From NCBI RefSeq assembly GCF_003060865.1, contig NZ_CP028918.1, positions 3,336,001-3,400,000 on the forward strand: a stretch of DNA of 64,000 nt, written 5' to 3'. Source of the DNA: Gemmobacter aquarius (GTDB lineage Bacteria; Pseudomonadota; Alphaproteobacteria; Rhodobacterales; Rhodobacteraceae). Below are positions 17,795 to 27,236 of the stretch, piece after piece (the first letter of the stretch is position 1; each line of letters opens with the position of its first letter). Position numbers and translations under genes: made by a program. The notes under the pieces were generated by a model, which was given only the letters and a program-made list of their open reading frames with translations, had not been told where the DNA came from and searched no databases.

Positions 17795-18538
17795 CTACAG
17801 TCCAAGGTCAGCCAGACTGTCGCAGAGCAAGGGCGCCAACCGCCCCGCCCAACCCGCCTGCGCGCCCGCGTCCGCGATCAGGTCGTTTCGCAACTCGATC
17901 AGCGTGTTCAGCCGCCCCTGCTGCAACGCGTGCCGGTCGATGGCATCGCCCGGCAAATGGCCCGAATAGGGTTCGTTGTCGCCGACACACAGGTCAGGCT
18001 CGCCGCGCAAACGGTCGATCAGCACGCGCGACAACCGCTCGTCCAGATGCGAATGCAGCACCCCCACATGCCAGGGGCGCGGGCTGCGGCCCTTGAGGCA
18101 GGGGGTAAAGGAATGCACCGCGACGATCACCGTGTCGGGCCGCCGCGCCGCAAGCCGCGCAAGGGCCGCATGGTAGGGGCGGTGCAGGCGGTCAAGCCGT
18201 TCGGCAACCTCGGCCTCGCCCGCGTGGCGGTTGGCGGGAATGATCGTGCCGTCATACAGCTTCATCACCAGCGTCGGGTCATCCTCGCCCCGGTTCGGAT
18301 CGATCACCAGCCGCGAGAAATCGGTCAGGATGCAGGGGCTGTCCAGCGCCTCGGCCAGATACCGCGCGAGGCCTGCGGCACCGACATCATAAGCGATATG
18401 GCGCGACATATCCGCAGGGCCGATCCCCAGCGACCCGCCCCCGATCCAGTCGGGCACATGGTTTGACGCATGGTCGCAGGTGACAAGCCAGCGCCCGCCC
18501 CGCCCTTCGCCGATGATATGATAGGCATCCACGCGCAA
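17795..18538 (-). CDS. N-formylglutamate amidohydrolase family protein (copy 1)
   Basis: A 247-residue member of the N-formylglutamate amidohydrolase family. Conserved patches are CDHASNHVP (residues 21-29), DFSRLVIDPNR and AVHSFTP, expected to hold metal and substrate. The classical enzyme (HutG) releases formate from N-formylglutamate in histidine degradation, but no hut genes are here, so an orphan amidohydrolase acting on another N-formyl or N-acyl amino acid is equally possible. A second, more diverged family member is at 58501-59361. The upstream gap to pyk (140 bases) carries a GTTCA/TGAAC inverted repeat at 18561-18580. Confidence 0.83.
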   Translation of the reverse strand: MRVDAYHIIGEGRGGRWLVTCDHASNHVPDWIGGGSLGIGPADMSRHIAYDVGAAGLARYLAEALDSPCILTDFSRLVIDPNRGEDDPTLVMKLYDGTIIPANRHAGEAEVAERLDRLHRPYHAALARLAARRPDTVIVAVHSFTPCLKGRSPRPWHVGVLHSHLDERLSRVLIDRLRGEPDLCVGDNEPYSGHLPGDAIDRHALQQGRLNTLIELRNDLIADAGAQAGWAGRLAPLLCDSLADLGL

Positions 18539-18678
18539 CGCACCCCGCCGGTCATCATTAGTTCATCATTTATTCTGAACAATGGACAAGCGCCAGTTGC
18601 CCCGTTGCCGAGATTGGGCCATAAGACCGGCGGCCCACCACCCACGACCGACGCAAAACTGCATAAGGAACGAGGCAT

Positions 18679-20127
18679 ATGAGACGCCTTCGGAACGTAA
18701 AGATCGTGGCCACGCTGGGCCCGGCCTCGAATGACTACACCATGATCCGCGCCCTGTTCGAAGCGGGGGCAGATGTGTTCCGCCTGAACATGTCGCATGG
18801 CACGCATGACGATATCCGCGCCCGCCACGTGATCATCCGGCAGGTGGAACAGGATACCGGTCGCCCGATCGCCATTCTGGCCGACCTTCAGGGGCCAAAA
18901 CTCCGCGTTGGCAGCTTTGCCAATCCGGCGGGCGAGGAACTGGTTGAAGGCGCAGCCTTCCGCATGGACCTCGACGCCACGCCGGGAGACATTTCCCGTG
19001 TGCAACTGCCGCACCCCGAGATTTTCGCCGCCCTCGAACCCGGTTCGTCGCTGCTGGTGAACGACGGCAAGATCCGCCTGCGGGTCGAAACCTGCGGCAA
19101 GGATTTCGCCAATTGCACCGTCACCGTGGGTGGCGCGATTTCCAACCGCAAGGGCGTGAACGTCCCCGACGTGCTGCTGCCGCTCGCCGCGCTGTCGGAC
19201 AAGGACCGCAAGGACCTCGAATTCGCCTGCGAGTTGGGTGTCGACTGGCTGGCGCTGTCCTTCGTGCAGCGCCCCGAGGATGTGATCGAAGCGCGTGACC
19301 TCGCCAAAGGCCGCGCAGCGATCCTGTCGAAGATCGAGAAACCCGCCGCCGTGAAAGCCTATGATGCCATTCTGGCCGTGTCTGACGGCATCATGGTGGC
19401 CCGAGGCGATCTGGGCGTCGAACTGCCGGTCTATTCGGTCCCGCCGATCCAGAAGCGTCTGGTGCGCGGTGCCCGCGCTGCCGCCAAACCGGTGATCGTG
19501 GCGACGCAGATGCTGGAATCGATGATCGAATCGCCCATGCCGACCCGCGCCGAAGTGTCTGACGTGGCGACCGCCATCTACGAAGGCGCCGATGCGATCA
19601 TGCTGTCGGCCGAATCCGCCGCCGGCCGCTACCCGATCGAGGCCGTGGCCACGATGAACAACGTGGCGATCAGCGTCGAAAGCGACCCGACCTATCGCCA
19701 GGTCATCGAATCGAGCCGCACCGTCAACCGTTCGACCGTGGCCGACGCCATCGTGGCCGCCGCGCGCGAGATTGCGGAAGCTGCCGACATCAAGGCGATC
19801 TGCTGCTTCTCGCAATCGGGCACCACGGTCAGCCTTGTCGCCCGCGAACGCCCGCGCGTTCCGATTCTGGCGCTGACCCCGCTGATGGGGACCGCACGGC
19901 GCATGTGCCTGACCTGGGGCGCGCATTGCGTGATCACCGAAGAACAGGACCGCTTCAAGGGTGCCGTCATCTCGGCCGTCCGCGCGGCGCGCGACTACGG
20001 GTTTGCCGAGGAGAAAGACCAGATCGTGCTGACCGCAGGCGTTCCGTTCAACGTGCAAGGCACGACGAACATCCTGCGCGTGGCCCCCTGCGACGAACGG
20101 CTGATCTACAAAGCAGACCCCGAGTAA
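18679..20127 (+). CDS. pyk: Pyruvate kinase
   Basis: A 482-residue glycolytic enzyme converting phosphoenolpyruvate and ADP to pyruvate and ATP. Motifs in order are the N-terminal KIVATLGPAS, NMSHG, the catalytic lysine region ILSKIEKP, and MVARGDLGVELP, where the Glu/Asp bind magnesium. The C-terminal domain is the effector-binding region. The start has AAGGAACGAGG just upstream. In an organism using the serine cycle the enzyme works at the PEP/pyruvate node. It is followed by a small membrane protein gene and then the ribosomal protein genes rpmI-rplT. Confidence 0.96.
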   Translation: MRRLRNVKIVATLGPASNDYTMIRALFEAGADVFRLNMSHGTHDDIRARHVIIRQVEQDTGRPIAILADLQGPKLRVGSFANPAGEELVEGAAFRMDLDATPGDISRVQLPHPEIFAALEPGSSLLVNDGKIRLRVETCGKDFANCTVTVGGAISNRKGVNVPDVLLPLAALSDKDRKDLEFACELGVDWLALSFVQRPEDVIEARDLAKGRAAILSKIEKPAAVKAYDAILAVSDGIMVARGDLGVELPVYSVPPIQKRLVRGARAAAKPVIVATQMLESMIESPMPTRAEVSDVATAIYEGADAIMLSAESAAGRYPIEAVATMNNVAISVESDPTYRQVIESSRTVNRSTVADAIVAAAREIAEAADIKAICCFSQSGTTVSLVARERPRVPILALTPLMGTARRMCLTWGAHCVITEEQDRFKGAVISAVRAARDYGFAEEKDQIVLTAGVPFNVQGTTNILRVAPCDERLIYKADPE

Positions 20128-20194
20128 GCGCAGGATGCACCGCGCAGAGCCAACCCTGACCTACGGTCTTGCCCTCTGCGCGGAGCGTGCCTGA

Positions 20195-20425
20195 ATGGTG
20201 CTCGACCCGGACCTTGCCCTTGTCGTCGGTCTGGGTCTGGTACTCTTCTCCAGCCTTTCGCTTGTTGCCGCCTGGATCGACCGCCGCCGCCCCTGGGTCG
20301 GCGGCGTGATATGCGCGGCGGGCCTTGGCCTTGTGGCGCTGGCCTTTTCGACCAGCCCCGAGGGCTATGGCGTGACCAGCTTGCCGATGGTGATCTTTGG
20401 CGTGCTGGGAAGATACGTGCTTTAG
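20195..20425 (+). CDS. Small two-helix membrane protein, unknown
   Basis: A 76-residue protein with two hydrophobic segments, residues about 7-26 and 36-50, separated by the positively charged turn DRRRP, predicting an inner-membrane hairpin. A GGAG sits ten bases upstream of the ATG. Genes of this type commonly sit between pyk and rpmI in Rhodobacterales, which supports it being real, but it is not a named family I can identify. It lies 67 bases after pyk and may be co-transcribed with it. Confidence 0.6.
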   Translation: MVLDPDLALVVGLGLVLFSSLSLVAAWIDRRRPWVGGVICAAGLGLVALAFSTSPEGYGVTSLPMVIFGVLGRYVL

Positions 20426-20446
20426 GCAAGCGCGCCGTTTTCCCCC

Positions 20447-20475
20447 TTGCACCCCTGCCGGACCCTGCCTATACG
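20447..20475 (+). promoter_or_regulatory. Predicted sigma-70 promoter of rpmI-rplT
   Basis: TTGCAC at 20447-20452 and TATACG at 20470-20475 are separated by exactly 17 bases, 72 bases upstream of the rpmI start codon. This matches a housekeeping promoter for the ribosomal protein pair, separate from pyk. Confidence 0.6.
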
Positions 20476-20547
20476 ACACGCCTTGCTATACCCGCGCGGC
20501 CGGCCAACGTGGCATGCCGAGTCGCGCCTGCAACCACGGAGATGGAA

Positions 20548-20748
20548 ATGCCCAAGATGAAGACCAAATCGGCCGCCAAGAAGCGCTTCAGCTTCACCGC
20601 GTCCGGTCGTGTGAAAGCCGGCGTCGCCGGAAAACGTCACGGCATGATCAAACGTACGACGAAATTCATCCGCGACGCGTCCGGGACCATGATCCTGAAC
20701 CCGTCCGACGCGAAGATCGTCAAAAAATACATGCCCTACGACCGGTAA
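20548..20748 (+). CDS. rpmI: 50S ribosomal protein L35
   Basis: A 66-residue, highly basic protein with the canonical L35 opening [14 protein letters not shown] and C-terminal KKYMPYDR. The ATG at 20548 is chosen because the protein begins exactly as family members do; a longer open frame upstream is not conserved. It lies 12 bases ahead of rplT. The translation factor gene infC, which precedes rpmI in many bacteria, is not adjacent here. Confidence 0.97.
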   Translation: MPKMKTKSAAKKRFSFTASGRVKAGVAGKRHGMIKRTTKFIRDASGTMILNPSDAKIVKKYMPYDR

Positions 20749-20760
20749 GGAGAGCGACAG

Positions 20761-21123
20761 ATGTCCCGCGTTAAATCAGGCGTCGTAACGCACGCCCGCC
20801 ACCGCAAGGTGATCAAGAAGGCCAAGGGCTACTACGCCGCCCGCAGCACCAACTTCCGTACGGCCACGCAGGCTGTCGACAAGGCCCAGCAGTATGCGAC
20901 GCGCGACCGTATGGTCCGCAAGCGCAACTTCCGCGCTTTGTGGATCCAGCGTATCAACGCCGCTGTCCGGCTGTTCGACCTCGAAATGACCTATTCGCGC
21001 TTCATCAACGGTCTGGCGAAAGCCGGGATCGAAGTGGACCGCAAGGTTCTGGCCGATCTGGCCGTGCACGAGCCGGAGGCGTTCAACGCCATCGCAGCGC
21101 AAGCCAAGGCCGCTCTGGCCTGA
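20761..21123 (+). CDS. rplT: 50S ribosomal protein L20
   Basis: A 120-residue 23S rRNA-binding protein needed early in large-subunit assembly. It starts MSRVKSGVV with the strongly basic N-terminal extension ([14 protein letters not shown]), and the globular C-terminus contains RINAAVR. Length and sequence are fully typical. It is cotranscribed with rpmI and followed by a clear intrinsic terminator. No L20 autoregulatory leader structure was recognised. Confidence 0.97.
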   Translation: MSRVKSGVVTHARHRKVIKKAKGYYAARSTNFRTATQAVDKAQQYATRDRMVRKRNFRALWIQRINAAVRLFDLEMTYSRFINGLAKAGIEVDRKVLADLAVHEPEAFNAIAAQAKAALA

Positions 21124-21144
21124 TCGCCTGCCCAAGTTTCGTGA

Positions 21145-21177
21145 AAGGCCCTGCCCAACGGCGGGGCCTTTTGCTTT
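21145..21177 (+). terminator. Rho-independent terminator after rplT
   Basis: AAGGCCCTGCC (21145-21155) pairs with GGCGGGGCCTT (21160-21170) around a short CAAC loop, followed by TTGCTTT. It ends the rpmI-rplT transcript 22 bases after the stop codon. Confidence 0.8.
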
Positions 21178-21187
21178 GGTGCCGCAG

Positions 21188-21208
21188 GGGTGGGTGAATC
21201 ACCCACCC
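21188..21208. repeat. GGGTGGGTG hairpin, copy 1
   Basis: The 9-base arms GGGTGGGTG and CACCCACCC enclose an AAT loop, followed by CTAC-like sequence. The same arms recur at 30044-30066 after the TFIIB-type zinc-ribbon gene, so it is a dispersed intergenic hairpin. Confidence 0.6.
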
Positions 21209-21272
21209 TACCGACCCCGCCTTTCGGCGTTCGTCATTCGCCCGAGGGGCGGGGGCCAGCCCCCGCACCCCC

Positions 21273-21295
21273 GGAGTATTTGAACAAGGATGAAG
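21273..21295 (-). repeat. Dispersed CAAATA intergenic element, copy A
   Basis: Read on the minus strand this is CTTCATCCTTGTTCAAATAC plus TCC, flanked by G-tracts and C-tracts. It matches the consensus of four other intergenic copies in the window. It lies between rplT and pheS; the rest of 21178-21372 holds no gene. Confidence 0.55.
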
Positions 21296-21372
21296 GGGGC
21301 GGGGGCCCCCCTTCCCCTTGCATCGCGCCTGTTCCAAGGCTAGCACCGTGCCGCACCCCAAGGAGGCTTCGC

Positions 21373-22455
21373 ATGGACGGGCTCGACACGCTCAAGGCCA
21401 AATATCTGACCGCCGTTGCCTCGGCTGCGGACGAATCCGCGCTGGAAGAGGTTCGGGTGGCAGCCCTTGGCAAGAAGGGCGAGATTTCGGCGCTGATGGC
21501 GGGGCTTGGCAAGATGGAGCCGGACCAACGCAAGGCGGCCGGCGCCATGCTGAACGTGGTCAAGGACGAGATCGACGCCGCGTTGCGTGCGCGCAAGGCG
21601 GGGCTGGCCGATGCAGCGCTCGATGCGCGGCTTAAGGGCGAATGGCTGGACGTAACGCTGCCTGCCCGCCCGCGCCGCGTGGGAACGATCCACCCTGTTT
21701 CGCAGGTCATGGAAGAACTGACCGCCATTTTCGCCGACATGGGCTTTGCGGTGGCCGAGGGGCCGCAGGTGGAAAGCGACTGGTATAACTTCGACGCGCT
21801 GAATATCCCGCCGGAACATCCCGCGCGGCAAGAGCATGACACGTTCTTCATGAACCGTGCGGCAGGCGACGACCGACCGCCCCATGTGCTGCGGACCCAT
21901 ACCAGCCCCGTGCAGATCAGGGCGATGACCGAACAGGGTGCGCCAATCCGCGTGATAGCACCCGGCCGCGTGTACCGCATGGACATGGACCAGACCCACA
22001 CGCCGATGTTCCATCAGGTCGAGGGCCTGTGCATCGACCGCGACATTTCCATGGCCAACCTGAAATGGGTGCTGGAAGAATTCTGCCGTGCCTTCTTCGA
22101 GGTGCCGTCCGTCGAGCTGCGTTTCCGCGCCAGCCACTTCCCCTTTACCGAACCCTCGGCCGAGGTGGACATTCGCTGTTCATGGGAGGGCGGGCAATTG
22201 AAGATCGGCCAAGGCGACAAGTGGATGGAAATCCTCGGGTCCGGCATGGTGCATCCGAAGGTGCTGAAGGCAGCAGGCGTGAACCCCGACGAATGGCAGG
22301 GCTTTGCCTTCGGCATGGGCATAGACCGCATCGCCATGCTGAAATACGGCATCCCCGACCTGCGCGCCTTTTTCGAGAGCGACCTGCGCTGGCTGCGCCA
22401 TTACGGCTTTGCAGCGCTTGATCTTCCGACATTGCCCGCTGGCCTGAGCCGCTGA
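21373..22455 (+). CDS. pheS: Phenylalanyl-tRNA synthetase alpha subunit
   Basis: A 360-residue class II catalytic subunit that charges tRNA-Phe as an alpha2-beta2 enzyme with PheT. An N-terminal coiled coil (about residues 1-90) is followed by the catalytic core: HTSPVQIR, motif 2 around [17 protein letters not shown] and motif 3 [10 protein letters not shown]. The ATG at 21373 has AAGGAGG close upstream. A longer open frame to 21190 runs through repeat-rich intergenic DNA and is rejected. pheT follows after 9 bases. Confidence 0.97.
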   Translation: MDGLDTLKAKYLTAVASAADESALEEVRVAALGKKGEISALMAGLGKMEPDQRKAAGAMLNVVKDEIDAALRARKAGLADAALDARLKGEWLDVTLPARPRRVGTIHPVSQVMEELTAIFADMGFAVAEGPQVESDWYNFDALNIPPEHPARQEHDTFFMNRAAGDDRPPHVLRTHTSPVQIRAMTEQGAPIRVIAPGRVYRMDMDQTHTPMFHQVEGLCIDRDISMANLKWVLEEFCRAFFEVPSVELRFRASHFPFTEPSAEVDIRCSWEGGQLKIGQGDKWMEILGSGMVHPKVLKAAGVNPDEWQGFAFGMGIDRIAMLKYGIPDLRAFFESDLRWLRHYGFAALDLPTLPAGLSR

Positions 22456-22464
22456 GGAACCAAA

Positions 22465-24873
22465 ATGAAATTCACGCTGTCCTGGCTCAAAGACCATCTC
22501 GACACGACCGCATCGCTCGATGACATCCTTTACGCCCTGACCGACCTTGGTCTGGAGGTGGAGGACGTGTCGAACCGCGCTGCCCGTCTGGGCGCGTTCA
22601 CGCTGGCGCGCGTCACCCATGCCGAACAGCACCCCGATGCCGACAAGCTGCGCGTTTGCCGCGTGCAGACGGACGAGGGCGAAAAGCAGATCGTCTGCGG
22701 TGCGCCCAATGCGCGGGCGGGGATCACGGTCGTGCTGGCAAAGCCGGGCGATTATGTGCCCGGCATCGACGTGACGCTGGGCGTGGGCAAGATCCGTGGC
22801 GTCGAAAGCCACGGCATGATGTGTTCGGAACGCGAACTGGAACTGTCGGACGAACACAACGGCATCATCGAGCTTGACGGCGGCGAGGTCGGGCAGAAAT
22901 TCACCGACTGGCTGGCCGCGAACCGCCCCTCGGTCGTGGACCCGATGATCCACATCAAGATCACCCCGAACCGCCCGGATGCGCTGGGTGTGCGCGGCAT
23001 CGCGCGTGACCTTGCCGCGCGGGGCCTCGGCACGCTGAAGCCGCTTGCCGCACCGCAGATCAGGGGCGCTTTCCCCTGCCCGATCACCGTGACCATCGAT
23101 CCCGCGCTTAAGGCCAAGGGCTGCCCGCTTTTCACCGGTCGCCTGATCCGAGGCGTGAAGAACGGCCCGTCTCCGGCATGGCTGGCCGACCGGCTGACCG
23201 CGATCGGGCTGCGCCCGATTTCCACGCTGGTCGATATCACCAACTACTTCACCTTTGCCCTGAACCGCCCGCTGCATGTCTTCGATGCGGCCAAGGTGCA
23301 TGGCAACCTGCGCGTCCATCCTGCGAACGGTGGCGAGGAACTGCTGGCGCTCGACGGCAAGACCTATGGCCTGCAAGCCGGCATGATGGTGATTTCCGAT
23401 GACAAGCAGCCTGAGTCGCTGGCTGGCATCATGGGCGGCGAGCTGTCCGGCTGCACGGCAGACACGGTCGATGTCTTCCTCGAATCCGCCTTCTGGGACC
23501 CGATCACCATCGCCACCACGGGGCGTGCGCTGAAAATCAACTCGGACGCCCGCTACCGCTTCGAACGCGGCGTCGATCCGGCCTTTACCCTGCCGGGGCT
23601 CGACCTTGCCACGCAGATGATCCTCGACCTCTGCGGCGGCGAGGCGTCCGATCTCGCCCTCGACGGTGCCGTGCCCGATACCGCCCGCGCCTACCGCCTG
23701 AACCCCGCCCGCGTGATCAGCCTTGTCGGCATGGATATCCCCGAGGCTGAACAACGCCGCACGCTCGAAGCGCTCGGCTTCACGCTGGACGGCGATATGG
23801 CCACGCCACCGACATGGCGCCCCGATGTGCTGGGCGAGGCCGATCTGGTCGAAGAGGTCGCCCGCGTCGCCTCCTTGACCAAACTGGTCGGCAAGCCGCT
23901 GACCCGTGGCACCGCAGGCGTGCCCAAGCCTATCCTGACCCCCGCACAGGTGCGCGAACGCGGCGCACGGCGCACGCTGGCGGCGCTGGGGTATAACGAA
24001 TGTGTCACCTACAGCTTCATCGACCATGAAGCAGCCACCCTGTTCGGCGGCGGGGCCGATGCGGTCAGGATCGACAACCCGATCTCGTCGGAAATGAGCC
24101 ACCTTCGCCCCGATCTGCTGCCCGGCCTGCTGCGCGCAGCAGCCCGCAATCAGGCGCGCGGCTTTGCCGATCTGGCACTCTTCGAGGTCGGCCCCGCTTT
24201 CGACGGCGGCGAACCGGGTGAACAGCATGTGCAGGCGACCGGCCTGCTGGTCGGTGCAACCGCGCCGCGCGACCCCTTCGCCTCGCGCCGCGCAGTCGAT
24301 GTGTTCGACGCCAAGGCAGATGCCGAAGCGGTGCTTTCCGCCCTTGGCGCGCCCGCCCGCGTGCAGATCAACCGCAAGGTCGCAGCGTGGTGGCACCCCG
24401 GCCGCTCTGGCAACATCGCCCTCGGGCCGAACTCCCTTGCCACCTTTGGCGAGGTACACCCCAAGGTTCTCGCCGCAATGGGCGTCAAGGGCCCGGCCGT
24501 GGCGTTCACGATCCTTGTGGCCAACGTGCCCCTGCCCAAGGTGAAGACCCCCACCCGCCCCGCGCTGACCCTGCGCGACCTGCAAGCGGTGGACCGTGAT
24601 TTCGCCTTTGTGGTCGATACATCCGTCGAGGCGCTTACCGCGATCAACGCCGCCACCGGCGCCGACAAGGTGCTGATCGAAAGCGTCCGCCTATTCGACC
24701 AGTTCACCGGCGACAAGGCCGAGGCGCAGATGGGCGCGGGCAAGAAGTCCATCGCCCTGACGGTCCGCCTGCAACCGGTCGACAAGACCCTGACCGAAGC
24801 CGAAATCGAGGCCGTTTCCGCCAAGATCGTGGACAAGGTCACCAAGGCAACAGGCGGCACGCTACGAAGCTGA
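22465..24873 (+). CDS. pheT: Phenylalanyl-tRNA synthetase beta subunit
   Basis: An 802-residue editing and tRNA-binding subunit. Domains in order are N-terminal B1 with an EMAP-like tRNA-binding domain (about 40-150), the B3/B4 editing region with FTGRLIRGVK (about 210-390), the B5 domain, a catalytic-like core, and a C-terminal FDX-ACB domain (about 705-800) that grips the tRNA anticodon. Size and order are normal. It starts 9 bases after pheS. It ends in a gap with dispersed repeats before the convergent DUF1523 gene. Confidence 0.97.
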   Translation: MKFTLSWLKDHLDTTASLDDILYALTDLGLEVEDVSNRAARLGAFTLARVTHAEQHPDADKLRVCRVQTDEGEKQIVCGAPNARAGITVVLAKPGDYVPGIDVTLGVGKIRGVESHGMMCSERELELSDEHNGIIELDGGEVGQKFTDWLAANRPSVVDPMIHIKITPNRPDALGVRGIARDLAARGLGTLKPLAAPQIRGAFPCPITVTIDPALKAKGCPLFTGRLIRGVKNGPSPAWLADRLTAIGLRPISTLVDITNYFTFALNRPLHVFDAAKVHGNLRVHPANGGEELLALDGKTYGLQAGMMVISDDKQPESLAGIMGGELSGCTADTVDVFLESAFWDPITIATTGRALKINSDARYRFERGVDPAFTLPGLDLATQMILDLCGGEASDLALDGAVPDTARAYRLNPARVISLVGMDIPEAEQRRTLEALGFTLDGDMATPPTWRPDVLGEADLVEEVARVASLTKLVGKPLTRGTAGVPKPILTPAQVRERGARRTLAALGYNECVTYSFIDHEAATLFGGGADAVRIDNPISSEMSHLRPDLLPGLLRAAARNQARGFADLALFEVGPAFDGGEPGEQHVQATGLLVGATAPRDPFASRRAVDVFDAKADAEAVLSALGAPARVQINRKVAAWWHPGRSGNIALGPNSLATFGEVHPKVLAAMGVKGPAVAFTILVANVPLPKVKTPTRPALTLRDLQAVDRDFAFVVDTSVEALTAINAATGADKVLIESVRLFDQFTGDKAEAQMGAGKKSIALTVRLQPVDKTLTEAEIEAVSAKIVDKVTKATGGTLRS

Positions 24874-24902
24874 GGCAAAAGGCAGGAGAAACCCCCTGCC
24901 CC

Positions 24903-24923
24903 TTCACCTTTGCCCAAATACTC
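24903..24923 (+). repeat. Dispersed CAAATA intergenic element, copy B
   Basis: The first 20 bases are TTCACCTTTGCCCAAATACT, identical over 21 bases to copy E at 44441-44461. It lies 29 bases after pheT. Confidence 0.65.
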
Positions 24924-24969
24924 ACTGCAACATCTGCCCCCTCAGGCACCGATCGGGGCGAGGGCGCCT

Positions 24970-24992
24970 CCCCTCCCCCTAGGGGGGAGGGG
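24970..24992. repeat. C-tract/G-tract palindrome between pheT and DUF1523 gene
   Basis: CCCCTCCCCCT (24970-24980) mirrors AGGGGGGAGGGG (24981-24992), a near-perfect palindrome that can fold as a strong hairpin. A related element, with a GAAC-containing loop, is at 41776-41798. It probably acts as a bidirectional transcription stop. Confidence 0.5.
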
Positions 24993-25012
24993 TTGGGGGT
25001 GGGGGTGGCAGA

Positions 25013-25657
25013 TCACTTCCGCCCGAACATCCGCCCGAAGAACCCCCGTGCGCGGTCGCCCACGCGGTCGGCCCGGTCATCCAGTTCGTCGATGGATTGC
25101 CGGACGTCGATCACCGCCGGATCGATCGTGCGCTCGCGGAACTGCAGCCACATGCGGCGGATCATGAACAGCGCCAGCAAAAGCAGCGTCAGGATCACGA
25201 TATTGGCCCAAGGGATGATCGTCGCATCGGGGCCGTCCACCTGACGCAGCGCGATCACGTTGGGAAAGATGGTGAACAGCTGGTTGCGCCAGCCGTAATG
25301 CGTCACCGCAACCCAGACCGGAGCGGCCTTGGTCGACACCAGCTCCTTTGCCTCGGTCGCAAGGCTGAAGCTGTCCATCTTGAAATAGGGCGGCCAGCCC
25401 CAGCCCGTATCCTCGTTGCGATATTCCATCGTGCCACCATCGGCAAAGACGGCATTGACGAAAAAGATGTCACGGCTTGTCGAAGCGGCATTGCCCACAT
25501 CGGGCGAGGCGAAGAACCATGAATTCGCGCCGATATCCATGCGGCGGTTTTCGGTGCCGACGATGCGGACGATATCGTGCTGCGGCAGCGTGTAGTGGAA
25601 GAAGCCGAACAACAGCAGCGCCACCAGCCCCAGAAGGCTCCATTTCACATAGCGCAT
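25013..25657 (-). CDS. DUF1523 family membrane protein
   Basis: A 214-residue protein with an N-terminal hydrophobic segment (about residues 5-24), a periplasmic domain of about 120 residues rich in aromatic residues (TGWGWPPYF), a second hydrophobic segment (about 149-167) and a basic C-terminal cytoplasmic tail. This matches DUF1523, found mainly in Rhodobacterales and without a known function. It is last in a three-gene set of small membrane proteins transcribed on the minus strand (25937-26332, 25662-25940, this gene), 4 bases after its neighbour. Confidence 0.8.
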   Translation of the reverse strand: MRYVKWSLLGLVALLLFGFFHYTLPQHDIVRIVGTENRRMDIGANSWFFASPDVGNAASTSRDIFFVNAVFADGGTMEYRNEDTGWGWPPYFKMDSFSLATEAKELVSTKAAPVWVAVTHYGWRNQLFTIFPNVIALRQVDGPDATIIPWANIVILTLLLLALFMIRRMWLQFRERTIDPAVIDVRQSIDELDDRADRVGDRARGFFGRMFGRK

Positions 25658-25661
25658 CGCA

Positions 25662-25940
25662 TCACCCCTCGAAATTGAGCCATACCAGAACCAGCACGGT
25701 CCCTATCGGCAGGATGTAAACCAGCCAGAGCAGCTTGCGTTTCAAGCCATGCTCGTATTCGTCCATCCCTTGCGCGATATAGTCATCACGGCCGCCCCGC
25801 ACATCCCCGTCGATGCTGCCTTCGTCATATTCCTTTTCCAGCCGCTCGCGCCGGACCGACCGCGCATAGACGAGCGCCAGCCAGTAAACCAGCGTCAGGA
25901 CGATCAGGCCAAAGACGGCCAGGCGCAGCAAGCCGATCAT
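25662..25940 (-). CDS. Small membrane protein, unknown
   Basis: A 92-residue protein with two hydrophobic segments, residues about 4-25 and 69-88, joined by a charged loop containing many Asp, Glu and Arg. Topology suggests both ends are on the same side. It overlaps the preceding membrane gene by 4 bases (ATGA) and is 4 bases from the DUF1523 gene, so the three proteins are very probably made together. No named family was recognised. Confidence 0.65.
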   Translation of the reverse strand: MIGLLRLAVFGLIVLTLVYWLALVYARSVRRERLEKEYDEGSIDGDVRGGRDDYIAQGMDEYEHGLKRKLLWLVYILPIGTVLVLVWLNFEG

Positions 25941-26332
25941 TGCGGTTTTTCCCCATAGACCTTGGCTCGAACCTTGGCCTCGCCCTTGCGGCGTTCCACC
26001 TCGATGGCACGGCCGAACCAGACGAAAGCGATGATCGGCCCCCAGAACATACCCGACATCAAGGCCCGCGAGACGAAAAAGACACTCCGGCCCAGCGGAT
26101 CGCCCAGAAAGGCGATGACGATATCATTGCCTTCGCGGCGGTAGAGTTCGGCAAAAAGCAGACTTGCGAAAAGCAAAACAAGCCCGATTGCGGCAAGCAT
26201 CCCGAGGGCGAGGGCCTGTTGCGTCATCACCGGCGAAGAGACGGTCAGCACCGGAACGAACACGGCAAGCGCAAGCAGCACCGCCACGGGCAGGATCGTA
26301 TTGCTCAGGCCAAAGGCTTCCATCCCGCTCAT
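25937..26332 (-). CDS. Four-helix-type membrane protein, unknown
   Basis: A 131-residue protein with three to four hydrophobic stretches (about residues 12-31, 38-63 and 84-108) and a short basic C-terminal tail (ERRKGEAKVRAKVYG). It is the first gene of the set that ends with the DUF1523 protein. Its function is not known to me. A 70-base gap separates it from panC, which is transcribed toward it; nothing is visible in that gap. Confidence 0.65.
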   Translation of the reverse strand: MSGMEAFGLSNTILPVAVLLALAVFVPVLTVSSPVMTQQALALGMLAAIGLVLLFASLLFAELYRREGNDIVIAFLGDPLGRSVFFVSRALMSGMFWGPIIAFVWFGRAIEVERRKGEAKVRAKVYGEKPQ

Positions 26333-26402
26333 CCGATGCCGCGTCCCCTTGTCTTTGTGCCAAATCCCGCGCCTTGCGTCACCCTGAACCTATCGGCTCC
26401 GG

Positions 26403-27236
26403 TCACACGGCGATGTTGTCGATCAGTCGCACGTCATCCAGCCATGCCGCCGCCAGCAGGCGCAGCGGGCGGGTCGCATCGGTGATCGGGCCAAGCCGGT
26501 CGGCATCGACCAGTTCGATATACTCCACACGGTCGAACCCTTCCTTCAGCACGGCCGCCCTTGCCCGCCCCAGCGCACCTTGCAGGGGGGTGCCGTCGCG
26601 AAACTCGCGCGCGGCGGCCAGCATGGCGGCGTAAAGCGCAGGCGCCTTGCTGCGCGCCTGTGACGTCAGCCGCTGGTTGCGCGACGACATCGCCAAACCG
26701 TCCGGGTCGCGCACGGTTTCGCAGCCAACGATTTCGACCTTCAGGTTCAGGTCGCGCACCAGCTGGCGCACCACCTGCAACTGCTGCCAATCCTTCTGGC
26801 CGAAATAGCCCCGATCGGCCTGCGTCATGCCGAACAGCTTGGTCACCACCGTGGCCACGCCATCGAAATGCCCCGGACGCAGCGCACCTTCCAGCGGGGC
26901 GGAAACACCCCCGACCGAGATATTGGTCACGAAACCCCCGGGATAAACCTCGTCCACCGGCGGGGCAAAGACGGTATCGACACCGACGGTCGCAAGCAAA
27001 ACAGCGTCATTCTCTTCGGTGCGCGGGTATTTCAGCAGATCGTCGGGATTGTTGAACTGCTTGGGGTTCACGAAAATCGTCGTGATCACGCGCCCGCACT
27101 CGCGCCGCGCCGCACGGGCCAGCGACAGGTGCCCTTCATGCAGCGCGCCCATGGTCGGAACCACCCCGACGCTATGGCCCTCGGCCTTCCATGCAGCGAC
27201 CTGCCCCCGCAATTCGGCAACGGTGCGAAGGATCAA
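26403..27236 (-). CDS. panC: Pantothenate synthetase
   Basis: A 277-residue ligase that joins pantoate and beta-alanine with ATP, the last step of vitamin B5 synthesis. The nucleotidyl-transferase motif is [13 protein letters not shown] (about residues 27-39), followed by [16 protein letters not shown] and the second signature MSSRNQRL. Length is typical. The start codon overlaps the panB stop by 4 bases, so the two consecutive enzymes of the pathway are made together. The beta-alanine source (panD) is not in the window. Confidence 0.95.
   Translation of the reverse strand: MILRTVAELRGQVAAWKAEGHSVGVVPTMGALHEGHLSLARAARRECGRVITTIFVNPKQFNNPDDLLKYPRTEENDAVLLATVGVDTVFAPPVDEVYPGGFVTNISVGGVSAPLEGALRPGHFDGVATVVTKLFGMTQADRGYFGQKDWQQLQVVRQLVRDLNLKVEIVGCETVRDPDGLAMSSRNQRLTSQARSKAPALYAAMLAAAREFRDGTPLQGALGRARAAVLKEGFDRVEYIELVDADRLGPITDATRPLRLLAAAWLDDVRLIDNIAV

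Noticed and set aside
22180..24585. 801-residue open frame antisense to pheT
   Set aside because: A shadow of GC-rich coding DNA: composition is Ala/Gly/Arg/His-heavy, there is no recognisable domain, and pheS/pheT on the other strand are certain.
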